NCBI GenBank assembly: GCA_024220505.1
Contig: JAKZZE010000021.1
Coordinates: 434,001 to 498,000 of the forward strand
Length of the DNA: 64,000 bases
Reading direction: 5' to 3'
Source: Rhizopus arrhizus
Taxonomy: Eukaryota; Mucoromycota; Mucoromycetes; Mucorales; Rhizopodaceae
Below, in pieces: positions 47,266 through 59,583 of this stretch. Every line of letters begins with the position of its first letter. Positions within the stretch are counted from its first letter, which is position 1. Made by a program: the position numbers and the translations under genes. A model generated the notes under the pieces. It was not told the origin of the DNA, made no database searches, and saw only the letters and a list, made by a program, of their open reading frames with translations.

Positions 47266-50200
47266 TTTTATTGTTCAACAATAAAGAAGCAAGTTTGTTT
47301 TTTTTTCTTTTTTGCTTTTTAATAAAAAGAATGCTTAAGAACAGTCACTGAACACGGGCTGAAATTGATTCATTGCGGGTTGAGGATGTGAGGGTGCGCA
47401 TAGTATTAATTTGATCTGCAGAGAAAAATTATGGGAAAGCTTGGTTTAGTGAACCCTTCCAGAACTAACCTAACATACTTATGTCACCTTTCCTGATTAT
47501 AATTTCTGAACATGTTTGTTTATCACTTGATAAATCTCATATTCATGTTAATACGTAGAGTACCATTTACTATTTTTTCTTAATTCCAGTTATTAACTTT
47601 AAAAGGGAAAGAGGAAGCCTAGAAATGATATCTCAAAATCTAGTTCTTTTTCTTCTTTACTAAGTGGTTCTCAGGCGAGAATCCTGAATTTTGATTCAAT
47701 AATAAATAGTAAGCATGTTCTTTTATTCATCTGTATCAAATAATATTGATATTAATCCTTGTAAACACATTCCAAACCTTTATTTGACCACTGTCAATAT
47801 CATTCAAAACGACATTTGATATGTTTGGAAATGGAATAAAGGGAATTCTTGTTAGACCTTGAAGAAAATTGAAAACATTTCAAGGAAGCTAATAATTTTG
47901 TACTTGCCTTCTTTTTTTTTCAACTAACAAAATGTGCATTTAAGTTGAAATTAGCTAGCAATGTACGATGATCATCGACATGAGTCATTGCAATGTGACG
48001 AGAGTGAATTTATTTATACTGTAAATTAAATCACTGTTAGTTTTCCTTTTTACATGTACGAGCCATTAACAACTGCTGTCAAATAAACTACTATGTAGTA
48101 TAAATATAGGCGACAATGGTAGCTTACATTTTATAAATACAACACGTTCAATCATTCTACTTTTTAGAGGCTCTGCTTGCCATTTTACAAGCACACAGGT
48201 TGCTGTAATTACGGATACATATATATCTTCCTGATTTAATTTAAAATAAATGAGATTGTCATTATCAACATTACCTAAAGTAAATAGACTGAAAATTTGT
48301 TGCAATAATCAATGTAGTAAATATCTATTCCTGCTTCTTTGAAAAATTGGACTTCGTTAGATAATATTCTCTTGATTCATCATCGGGTTCCGTTCTTAAC
48401 CTTTGATAATATTTCGCATTTGGGATGCCAATTCAATCCTATTCATATACATCCAAACAATTCTTTTAGACATGTAAAAGAATAAATAAAACATAATATG
48501 GCCTTGTATAAGCACCAATTTGTTTATTTATTAAAAATAAGAATATTAGTAAAAACAGACACGTTCTGTGCTAAATCCACAGCTAGTACTAAAAAAAAAA
48601 AACATTAGAATGTACTTTTTTTTCACATTAAGAACTTTTTCAACTTAATCTACTTTGAATGACTTGTCGTATCTACCTTAATAATGTTCTTAATGTCATG
48701 TGAGATAGCTCAAAGGATTCTTAAACTAATCATTTGACTGTATATCATGTATAGCACTTCGTGCTATGTACGATAAACCCACACAATTTATACCGTACTA
48801 CATCGGACCCTAAATCAGGTTATTATATTCCAAGACGTAGTTTGTATTGAATGGGCTCTATCTCTCTCGTCCTTACTCAATAAAGAGGTTCAAAAGACTC
48901 ACTGATTTTTTACTTATCTGTTAGTTTTGTAAAGCGAGAGATACTAACACGCCTATTTCACATGACTCGACTTTTCTTGCTGAAGAAAAACAAAATTTAT
49001 AATATGAAAAGAGAATATTTTGTATAACACAGATATTTTTCATGCAAAAAAGAAGCCTTTCTTTTTTAGACTACGATCAATTTTCATAATAAACTCTAAT
49101 TTGTATTTCATTTCTTTGATATCTTACTTTATAATGAAATAATCACTGCAGCCGCAAATTTCGCGACCTTTTTTATATATTTTCAGGCACGAAAAAGCTC
49201 CTGCACACAATGATTGGCTCTTATCTTCTACTGAGTTGAAATGCATAGTTATGCAAACGAGACTTTTACTAAAAAGAAAATCATTCGTTTTACATCTTTT
49301 TTCAGTTTAGGTGCACAAGCATAAGTATAGTTCGACTCATTTATTAAGAGTGTAGAAAAGGGACAGAAAAATGAGTGATATATATATATACAAAATTCAA
49401 CAAAACTTGAAGACGATTCAGGCTTGTCTCAGATTGAAATCGCAAGAGACCTCTATTTTTGTCTTATTTTAACCTTATTTTTAAATGGAATCGTATTTTA
49501 TGAAGAAAAACAAAAAAATATAGAAATCGTTTACTCTCTAGCTTCATGTGTATGATATAAATATAACTTTTACTAAATAAGCAGAACTAGTCGATCAAAT
49601 TTGAAGAAAATTAATATATTAAAAGGTATTCCTATTTTCATCTCTTTATCCAAAAAGAAAAAGAAAGTCTACAGAAAAGGATTGTCGTATTGGATTTTGG
49701 ATACACTGGCTATGGCTTTATATCTTGATTTATTCCTCAATCTTTCTAATGATTCACTTTCTTTTTTTTTTTGCCTGCAACTAAAATAAACTGAGGTTAG
49801 ATGTGTTTCCACTTTTGCTTGATTGATCAGGCTATCCAAGATCTAAAATTCTTTGAGAACAGAAATGTACAATCACTTATTTCTTATGGCTCTTTTTCCA
49901 TTCAGTTTTTTTTGAGTAGCTTTTCTGATACATAAGTACAAGTGACGTAACATCATATTAAGGTTTATAGCTATTTCTTAAATACATCATATCTCTATTA
50001 AATTGATAGAGCCAATTTAAAGCAAGATTTTCGTGAAATTTAGGCATTTGTTTCTCAGTGTAAGAATACAGTATTCAATAAACCGCACGTTCACATATTC
50101 GCCTCATATTTCTATGAATGAAAGACCTTTTTGAATCACAATACTTTTTTTTTTTTTTTTTTTTTGCTTTTTGCAAAAATAGTTTGAGACTCTTTTGCTT

Positions 50201-50364
50201 TAAATATATTATAGCTTAAAGTATGCCACTTTTTTGCAAAGTCGAAATCAAAATGACAAGTCAAATGAAGACATACTCTGGGATTACAAATTTCTCTATT
50301 AGTAAATATGTAGGCGTCATACCATTTTGATATGTTGTTAAGAACAGACAATTTCAATGCAAAA
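47266..50364. other. AT-rich 3.1-kb region between RSC7-PHD and PDS5
   Basis: No supported gene. A minus-strand open frame at 48066-48305 contains NLIYFKLNQEDIYVSVITAT, which reads somewhat like coding but is isolated. A 27-bp motif at 48875-48901 recurs inverted at 58135-58161 (one mismatch), suggesting LTR or repeat remnants. It includes the promoter of the RSC7-PHD gene at the left end. Confidence 0.4.
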
Positions 50365-50518
50365 TCAGCTATAAAAACATATTTTGTAAGATATAAATGT
50401 TTTAATTCGTAAGCAATATCTGATTGAAGCCTTTAGACACTTATATGTAGTGTTTGCTATTGGTTTCCGCTGTAAAAAAAAATAAGAAAAAGAGTTAGCG
50501 AGGATATATACATGATAA

Positions 50519-50579
<61 letters not shown>

Positions 50580-53500
50580 TCGCCTATTTTTTTATTATCT
50601 TCTTCCAGCTTGTCCAAGAAGGCTAGAGGTAAATAATTCTTTTTTATAATCTAAAACGTATATGTAAGTTTCTTATTACTCTCCTTTTGAGAGTTTTTTA
50701 TTTTACTTCATTCTGAACTGTTCCTGAAGCTAAACTTTTATAAAGCTTAGATTGTAAATTGACATGACCAGCATATGCATTAAGAGGCCATGATACTTCG
50801 TTACATTTATGTTTTATCAATAAACTAGCCAAATCACTGAGCGCATACGAGTTCTAAACAAAATGATTAATAAAAACAAAGTAATCACCCATGCTATAGG
50901 AAACCTACTTGACTTAGCTCATCTGCTACCATGTCCTTGGATAATTTAATCTTTTGTACAATATGGTATAAAAATGACACATTATCAGCAGTTGCAGCAC
51001 AGCTTAGAAAGAACTTAATATACTGTGCAAATATGAATAAGTCTTCCGTAGCAATAGTAAAGTCAGGATGGTGAGCGAGCAAATGAATCAGCCTGACAAG
51101 CGAGGAGCCCAATAGAGTTGACTCATGTTGCTTGATAACCAATAAAGAAAAGTGCTTTTGAATGAAGCTACGGATTTTCTTTATTAAGGCAGCTTCTGGT
51201 TCATGAGCACAAATGAATAAAAGAGCATAATATCTCGAATGAATTTGTTCTGTTTGTAATCCTTTCATTAAGTATTCGGCAAATGCTTCACGAACGTAAT
51301 AACACGTATCTTGAAGTGTATAACTTAGCTTTTCAAACTTAGGAACAGTCAATTCACTCACGTATTCTTGGTACTGGGTTAGTTTAACAATGCCTTGTGA
51401 GGCTCCAAGTCGAAGATGAGATGTTTCGGCGGAACTGTTTATAAAAGGTATAAAATACGTTGGGCTTTTTTTTTTTTTTGCTTTTTACTTTGTCTTGTCA
51501 GCAAATGCACTATCGCAATCTCTTTTAAGTAAATCATACAGAATGGCAAAGGTTCTAGTAGTAATATGTTCTTCAGGGTTCATTTTATCCTTACAGGCTG
51601 CTAGATAGTTGACCAATAGTCGGACGCCTATAATCTTTTGCTTGGATAATTCCGGTAAGGCTTCATAAGTAACCCATTCAGGATTAGGACCAGCAAGCTA
51701 AAGTTTGATTAGCGGTGGAAAGATACAACAACGAGCCTCATTACCGTCTTGGTTGCTGCTGATAAAAGATTCTTTTCAATAAAATTTAAAAGAATATCAA
51801 CCACTGGCGTTAAAATATTGTGGGTATACGATGCGAATTGAGAAAGACATGTCAAAGTGGCAAGTAACCGAGGGTGGCTTAAAGACAGTTCATTACATAA
51901 TTTATCAACCAAGTCAACCAAAATGACATCTGCATTTTCCATGTTTCCAAGAATAATAGAAGCCAATCTAGCTTCTGAAGCAGCGCCATCAGTGATGTAA
52001 GACCAAAGACGGTTAATCATATTTCTATTTAAATGTTTGTTAGTGGCAGAGAGAAAGGTACACTTCTTAAGTGTAAAATACCTCTCATATTTTCGTTGAA
52101 CAAGATAAGATTTACTTATTTCTGCTATGATTTCCAGTTCTTCAACTGTGCATTTTGTTATTTTTTTAATCAGCGGCAAAATGATTTATCTTTTACCAGT
52201 TGTACTATCATTATCAATAGCGATTCTTTGTACCAAGTCATCCGTACATTCTTCATACATAATTGGATAACTAACAGATATCTCTTTCAAGATATCACGA
52301 GAAGCTATAAACCTTTTGGATAATGTTCCTCTGTTTTCTTTGTGTGTCTTTTGATTTTTTGTTATTTTTAATAGGTATGGGATACATGATTTGTCTAGCA
52401 ATGCAAGGCACGCTCTGTTGAGAACCGCTTGAAATATTTCCACAGAGCCAGCTTGATCCTCATTGAGGTTGTATAATAATTCATTCTGTGTATTTTATTA
52501 GTAACAAAATAGGTCAATTATTCTATTTTACTTTGGCTTTATAAATCTGTTTATAGTTAGAGTCTACACGGATACTACTTTTCAATAAATTTATATCCCT
52601 GCTGCTTTTACGATTAAATAAGGTTCTAAGTGCATTAAGAGTTCTAGGTTTATCTGCAAAGTGAGCTATGAGTTGAAAATATTAGATGAATTTTTGCACA
52701 ATCAGAAGTTTAATGATTACCAGCCAAATGTTTCATGAATTCATCATTCTTCTTGGTGTCATAGTCACTTAATGCTTGATGATCAATCTGTGCAAGAAAA
52801 ATTTTAGCAAAAGTACAAACTACATAGTAAATGTACCATATCCTCACACATCTTTAGATACTTGTGCATATCGTCATTAAACTTTTTCTGCTTTCTAATA
52901 ATGGCTGTAAAAGCAATTTTTTGCCTTTGCTCTAAAGTCTCTGTAATAATAATAAGCCTTTCTGCCCTTTGCTGCTCATTTTCATCATAGGGAAATATGT
53001 ATGTAATCAAAGCATCTTCTAATGCCATTCTATGTATCACAACATCATTAAATATACACTATTAATTTAGAGTATAGAAAGAATACATACGTTACTGAAG
53101 CATCGCCTGTATACATACGATTCAATAAGCTTTTAGGGATCCATTCCAACTTTTGAATGGCTACTTCATCATTTGCTTGAATACAATTGAACCATTTATT
53201 ATAAATAGACCCTATTGTCTTCATGGCTTGAACTCTCACACAGTTCTTTTTTTTTTTTTCAAATCGTTAACCGTTCTTTTTTTTTGTTTGTTTGTTTGTT
53301 CACTATACTACCTTTTTATCCTTGGTTCTTTCTTCGACCGATTCCAACATCGATTTATCAATTTGTTTTAAATCACTACACAAAATGATTTTTTCAATCG
53401 TCTTACAAGCAGAAGAGCGTACTTTTTCATCAGGATCTGAAAGCTTCATCTTAATACATTCTAACAATAGCATATCAAGACAAAGAATCAATCAAGGAGT

Positions 53501-54749
53501 AAACCTCATATTCACCAGCAAGATCAATGATCAACTCAGGATGATTTTGTAAATATCCACACTCATCTCTAGCCATTTTGCACGCAACTGAGTTACCCTA
53601 TCATTCCGTCTACCAAGCCATGCCTTCCAAATAGCAGGATATTTTTCAGTCAGATTGGCATCTGGATGAGCAAACAGTTTACCCATTGTTTCAGTAGCCA
53701 GTTGTCTCACATTAGGTTGATCAAGCTTCATCTCTTCTTGAATCAGAGGGAAGACGTTCAGTAATAATTCGGGTACGACATCATTGACCTTGATAATCAA
53801 ATAATGTGCTTTTCTCAATTCTTCTAACTCTTCTGTTCCATTTACATTGCTTACTGACAGCAAAGCGTCTGAGAAGTACTGGACTGTTTTTCGCTGAAGA
53901 ATGGGTGCACAAACAGAACATATTTCGACTGCCATGATATAAGCTGGAATGGTAGGTGCCTTTTTGTGATTGTTTATTTTAATAATGTATGTGAACACAA
54001 TTCTATATTACCTTTTCGTGTTTAATAAATTGCTCAAATATGAGTTCAACCACCTCTTGACCAGATACACCTACTTCATCAACAATTTGTATCAATATAT
54101 CTGTCATGCAGACTTGGACATTTCTTGGAAGTGAAGTACTATTATAAAAAGATGAGCGCACAACAAACATTAAAAAAAAAAAAACGCGTATTGACTATGC
54201 GCTAGCCTTGAAAAATTCATCAAACACAGAGATAATAATATCATCCGCCTGTTCCAATCCAGAAATAATAATAAAACTCTTGACAGTCGCCAAACTTTCC
54301 AATAAATAAAAATGATGTTCAAACGCCTTGTCTTCTTTGCTAAAATACGACAAATTTTGCACAAAGAAAATAAATATATCACGTAATTCTGTCTGGTTGT
54401 AGGGAGCCTCAGGTGCATAGAGACGTAAGAGATCAGCTAGACAGCAGGCTGCAAGGGCAGTATTCATGTTGCTTTTATTTTTTAGAATTTGAGAATGTAT
54501 TAATTCTTTAGCTACTCTGGCAAGCGATTGCTGATCGACTGTCCCTTGTTCAAGCCGTTTTAGTTTTTGAGCAAGTTCCTATAATCTTATAAAGCAACTG
54601 AAGGAACTAAGCAAAATTTATTATCTTACAGTTAAGAGTCGTTGCAGTTCTTGAGCTTTGAGTCCCCCTCTTTTTAAAAGTGATTGTTCAAAACTCAAAC
54701 TTTGTAATTTAAAAGAGCTTTGCTCTTCGTTAATTGAATCTAGATCCAT
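50365..54749 (-). CDS. PDS5: Sister-chromatid cohesion protein PDS5, one-base frameshift in exon 4
   Basis: Cohesin-associated HEAT-repeat regulator. A 17-exon model runs from ATG at 54749 to TGA at 50365, with exon starts 54749, 54578, 54138, 53959, 53460, 53245, 53029, 52787, 52665, 52485, 52145, 52024, 51697, 51434, 50853, 50650 and 50469. It totals 3467 nt plus one missing base, about 1155 aa, in the family range. Landmarks: the early ALAACCLADLLRLYAPEAPY, FEHHFYLLESLATVKSFI, VSGQEVVELIFEQFIKHEK, AIWKAWLGRRNDRVTQLRAKW, DLAECIKMKLSDPDEKVRSS, and VEERTKDKK joined to NCVRVQAMKTIGSIYNKW. Exon 4 needs one extra T beside TTTT at 53545-53548 (plus strand) to read DIYKNHPELIIDLA. The last two exons (YLPLAFLDKLEED and a short tail) are less certain; a stop at 50698 is the alternative end. 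Confidence 0.88.
50521..50573 (+). repeat. T53 homopolymer within a PDS5 intron
   Basis: About 53 uninterrupted T on the plus strand (A on the PDS5 strand), placed directly after the donor of the last intron of the model. The longest homopolymer in the window. Confidence 0.8.
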
Positions 54750-54857
54750 CAACTTTTTTTTTTTTTTAATTGGAAAAAAGTGGTCTTTCTTCAAGTGTAA
54801 TTCAAGCAGACACGCCTTTTATGCACCTGAAGTTAAAATGGACAACAATTCATAATA

Positions 54858-57560
54858 ATGAATATATCACTATTAACGTTTTTTCTGAAGCTGACTTTTA
54901 AGCTTAGGGATTTGTTCACTACTATGTTTAAAAACAACATATTTTTTGATTCTGTGTTAGATGCCCTCAATTCTATATCTGATATTGACTCATACCGGAT
55001 CATTATCCTTGACGACTTTAATTATTCTTATCATCGTCTTAACTTGTCAACTCAAACATCTCTAAAATGGGTAATGTATCTAGAAGAATTCTTCTATAAT
55101 GTGATGCACAGTGGTGATAATAGTAATATCCCAACTTTTCGCCGCAATGATAAACTCTAATCTATAATCGATTATATCTTCATTAGTAATCAGATGCGTC
55201 CGATGCTTAGGTCTACAGACATACACTGACTACACTCTTTATGGACTGATAATCAATTGCTTTCTCTTTCGATTAACCTAGGCCAAACTCCCACTGGGTT
55301 TGGTCTCTGGCGTGCCAACGCCATTTTGGATCAACAGAAAGTGTACCGCGTACAACTAAAGCAACGACTCACAGGTATTGTATCTTCTTTGCCTAATCAG
55401 ATGACAGCACAAGAACAATGGGACTAAGTCAAATTTGAGATACGGCTATTTACTCAACGCTATGCAATTGACTACACCAACTGGCGTAAAAAGTCAATTA
55501 AGGTCTTACAGAGCAAGCTTAATGCTTTCCTCCGAAGCCAGCCACCCACAGCCATACGATTACAGTGTCTTTCTGTTATAGACCAATAAATTGAATCTCT
55601 TTAACAAGAGTTGGTAGATATTGCAGCATAAAAGGCGGGAATACGTTGGAGAGAACATGGAGAGAAATCGGCCGGTAAACTCAAGCGGATACACCAGTTA
55701 CGAAATGTAGAACAGAGCATAAACTTTTTACAAGACCCTACATCTGGATTGACTGTTTCCTCACGTACACAACTCATGGAGGTTAGTCAAGCATTCTGCC
55801 AAGAACTATATTCAGTTGATCTTGTAAATGAGCATGACATTAATTGCTATCTGCAAGATTTAGCAGATCTACCACAATTAAATGAAGATGATCGTCGTTA
55901 TCTCATCTCACCAATTATGATTGAGGACATAATTGAATAGTCAAAGAAAGTAATTAGGAGGCAAAGCAGTCCTGGATCAGATGGTTTAAGTTATGTCTTC
56001 ATGCATCTCATTTATCAGTTCTCACCGTTAAAGGATCTTATCATCAAGATATACAACACGGCTTTAGCTGCTGGTTCCTTTCCTTCATCATGGTAAGATT
56101 TACGTATATGATTACTGCCAAAGAAAGGGAACCTATCTACCCTAAAAAGCTGGCGACCAATCTTCTTGATCAACTGTGATGCAAAGATCTACACGCGCAA
56201 TATTAACCAACGGATGAGATCCGTTATGGACACAATTGCCAATTGTTATCAAACTGGTTTTCTTGGTGATCGCTTTATAGCAGAAAGTGACATGATTCTC
56301 AACATACTCATGGAACAAGCCCATGTTCAAAATCGGCCTGAGATTGGCCTCTTACTAGATCAAGAAAAGGCCTATGCCTGTGTCCACCCTATGTACTTGA
56401 GTCAAATAATGCTGGCCATTGGTTTACCTCCATCTTTAGTCCATTCTCTTGAGAGTTTTTTCTTTGGAAATGCGGTGAGAATCAATATCAATGGGTATTT
56501 TATCAACAGAGTTGATCAACGTTGTGGTCTTCGACAAGGCGATCCATCATCGCCTCTTCTTTTCAATATTGCGCTGGAACCGTTTCTTCATCATATTCTT
56601 CAAGATTATTCCTTTCAAGGTTTTCAATTCCAATTTGTGAGCAACTCAGCCACGACAATACCCAATATTATACCTCCCCTTTTAAAGGTGCTTGCCTATG
56701 CAGATAATATGTGTGTCCTGCTGCATCCTACTGATGATTACTGTCACCTACGCCACCATTTAGACCGATATGGGTCTGTATCCAATGCTAAGATTAATAT
56801 TCACAAGACTGAGGCATTTTCTTTGTCTGAACACTCCTACCCAGAGTGGATTGCTTGTCTAGCAGCACAAGGTATTTCCAAAGGGAATGATCATTCGTTG
56901 TAAATGCAAGTTTGTTTAAATAGTTTTGGCTAAAAGTACAATGTCCTCTCCAGTGTCAATTGAAGCTTTTTGGAATTGGTTTGCGCTTTTATACAATTCA
57001 ATTAGCGCCTTTTATGTTTCCCGATTTGCTTACACTTTCGGCATCTAATACAGCAGTTGACTTGTTACGTAAAAAAAATGTACATCATTCTGTTTTGTAC
57101 AATATGTATAAGAATATGTGTGTGTGTGTGTGTTTATTCACATGTGTACCACACAAGGTTCAAAACTTATTTCCCTCTGTCGTGCACATCTCACAGTAAA
57201 TCCTTTACTATGACTTCCCATGATTCAAATTGAACGTAGCAGATGTATTGGATGGCATCTTGGATGGTTACCGGGATACAATAAATACTGTCCAAAGCAG
57301 CCATCAAACCATCTTGCTAAAAATCATGTCCTCCCCTGTTTAGATATACACAACCAACCCATGCTCCCACAACATCTATATGACCCCCTTTCTTTCCTTT
57401 TTAACTTGTTACCTACTCGACCTTTGAAATAATCTGACATCCTAACTGCATGGAGTATTCGATGTCCCATCCTCTGCTCCATCATAATGTAAATCGACTG
57501 TATGTATCATGATACCCTGTTCGAAGATTCTCCAGAACCCATTGGGCGGATTCTTATACA
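54858..57560 (+). mobile_element. Non-LTR retrotransposon (family 1), decayed, internally deleted
   Basis: Starts about 110 bp upstream of the PDS5 start codon, in divergent orientation. An endonuclease remnant reads SYRIIILDDFNYSYHRLN and, after a stop, IIDYIFISNQMRP. The RT region runs from about 55749 to 56903: PGSDGLSYVFMHL, LINCDAKIYTRNINQRMRS, GLRQGDPSSPLLFNIALEP. Both catalytic sites are mutated: LLLDQEKAYACVHP, where the family has AYDRVHP, and LAYADN, where it has YADD. After the RT the sequence jumps to the C-terminal domain (about 57220-57560: GWHLGWLPGYNKYCPK, then CLDIHNQPMLPQHLYDPLSF). Many stops; dead. Confidence 0.85.
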
Positions 57561-58125
57561 GTGGCTTTCTAGTAAACATTCCTAAATTTCACCTTACACC
57601 CCCTTTCCTTTTTACCCTAGAGCCTTAGAGGATTTTAGCTCACTTTCCTTTCTTTGACTTAACTCAGTGTCGTGTTTTGACATTTCAATAAGATGCAATC
57701 TTATCATTCTGGACTAAATCTTTACAAATGAGTTTGAATAAGAATCATTCCTGATAATTAGCAACTACTTATATAATATGTTTCCGTTTATATTTAGACT
57801 GTTTATTACTATGAAATTCTTACATGTCAAATCATATCGGTCGCAACTATCTTTTTTCATCTAATCTCAGGCCTTGTTCAAATTAATATAAATAGTTTTA
57901 AAATCTTTCTTTAATAAAAGTTTTGGACTTTAGAACTATTGTTTAGTCTTGTTACTTCTTCTTTGTCCTTTTTTTTAATATTTAAACCACTTCAATTTGG
58001 TTTATCCCAGTGTCTAGATTTGTGTTTATTTGTTTATGGTCATGTTGTTGTAGAACAGTGTCTGATCATAAAGGACATTGAATAATCACAGCTAAAGGTA
58101 TATTAAAATTAATAAAAGATAATAG
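57561..58125. other. AT-rich spacer after the family 1 element
   Basis: No gene or repeat identified. Confidence 0.4.
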
Positions 58126-58221
58126 TGTAGTCCATGAGTCTCTTGAACCTCTTTATTGAGTGAAGACAAAGGAGAGGGCCTATTGATACAAAAATGAACC
58201 CTTTATTCGTATGTTGTTACA
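58126..58221 (-). repeat. Possible short solo LTR
   Basis: A 96-bp stretch that on the minus strand begins TGTAACAAC and ends GACTACA (TG...CA). It carries an ACTCAATAAAGAGGTTCAAG motif also present at 48875-48901 in the opposite orientation. No target-site duplication was found, so LTR status is tentative. Confidence 0.35.
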
Positions 58222-59568
58222 CTTTAATAATAAAAATGATAGGAAATGATAGGTCTTTAAATCACAAGTAAATTTTATGCAGAAAATAGTTGTACAAACG
58301 ATACCATTGTCTTCTCTACTATAATGTAATTTTTATAAAAAATAATTAAAGATTCTCTTCTTCTTCTTTGGACCTAAGTTTCATGCTATTATCTATAAAA
58401 GATTATAAAAACAAAACATGCCGTTATATTTATTTATTCGTTAGCTTAGTGAGGCTTTTTTTCATTTATTTACCGTTTCAAAGTAGATAAACAAGTTTTT
58501 TGAATTCTTGGAAAGTCAAGAATGAGGTGATAATTCCCTCTAGTTGTGTAATAATATGATTGGTTGTTGCAATTCTAACATTCCATTAAATAAAATATAA
58601 AAAGAGATTTAATTGAAGCATACCCTTTTCTTTTCAAGATCATGTATCTGATGTACGGCCTATTGTAGATGGAAGTAAAATTCTAGACTACTCTGCCACT
58701 GGTTAACTTATTTCCCATTGTCTAAACAAGGTTTGTGGTAGATAGGGAGTCATATTCTAGTCTACCCTTTCCGCTGGTGATTTCCATTGCTTTTATGAGA
58801 ATGTTTAACTCATAAAAGCTCAGTAGTTCTTCGGAATTTGCTGTTATTTTTTTATATTCAATTAAAATCAAATGAAAAAGTTGGAAAAGATTAACCATTT
58901 TACTTAATAGAAACACATACATGTACTTTGCGCCTTTTGATTTTTATAAGAGCATTATCAGCTCAACAATATCTTATGCTTTTTTTTTAATGCAAAATGC
59001 ACATTCTTAACCTTAACGAAGGTTTATTTTCAATTTTTTTGGAGTAATCGTATTTCAATCAGTTAGAAGAATCTAGCAAAAATGCAACACCTCAAGTTGA
59101 ACAAATTAAGGTGTTTTTTTGTTTTATATCTATATATACTGTATACATAAATAATATTAAATATAAGAGAAGCTTATGGAACTCAATTGGGTATCCTTAT
59201 TTATTTTACTTAGTTAAAGATTAATATAAGAAAATAGAGCTTTACCATTCTCAAAAGAGGCAGACTCGATCTTGACTAGCATGTTCAATTACTTACACCT
59301 TGTTTCTTTTGATTCACACCGTTCTCAGACGTGTGGCTCCTAGCATATTTTATAAAGAAAAATAAATTATTTATTTACAAATAAAAACGTTTTTATACCT
59401 AATAATTTCTTTTAAAGCTATGAACCAATCATATATATATAGTTCTGATGCTTATGCTTCATTTTCAGTACAAAATCTATGCTTTTGAGCGATTTATTAA
59501 GCTTTGAAAAGTAGCGGTCTTGAAGTTCGTGCAATATTCGGTGTTATTTACAGTGGCGATTTTGCTTG
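58222..59568. other. AT-rich region left of the young non-LTR element
   Basis: No supported gene. A motif-less open frame lies at 58722-58922. Confidence 0.4.
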
Positions 59569-59583
59569 TTGGAAGCACTGTAC
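59569..59583. repeat. Left copy of a 15-bp direct repeat (target-site duplication)
   Basis: TTGGAAGCACTGTAC, identical to 63048-63062. The two copies flank the family 2 non-LTR element exactly. Confidence 0.9.
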
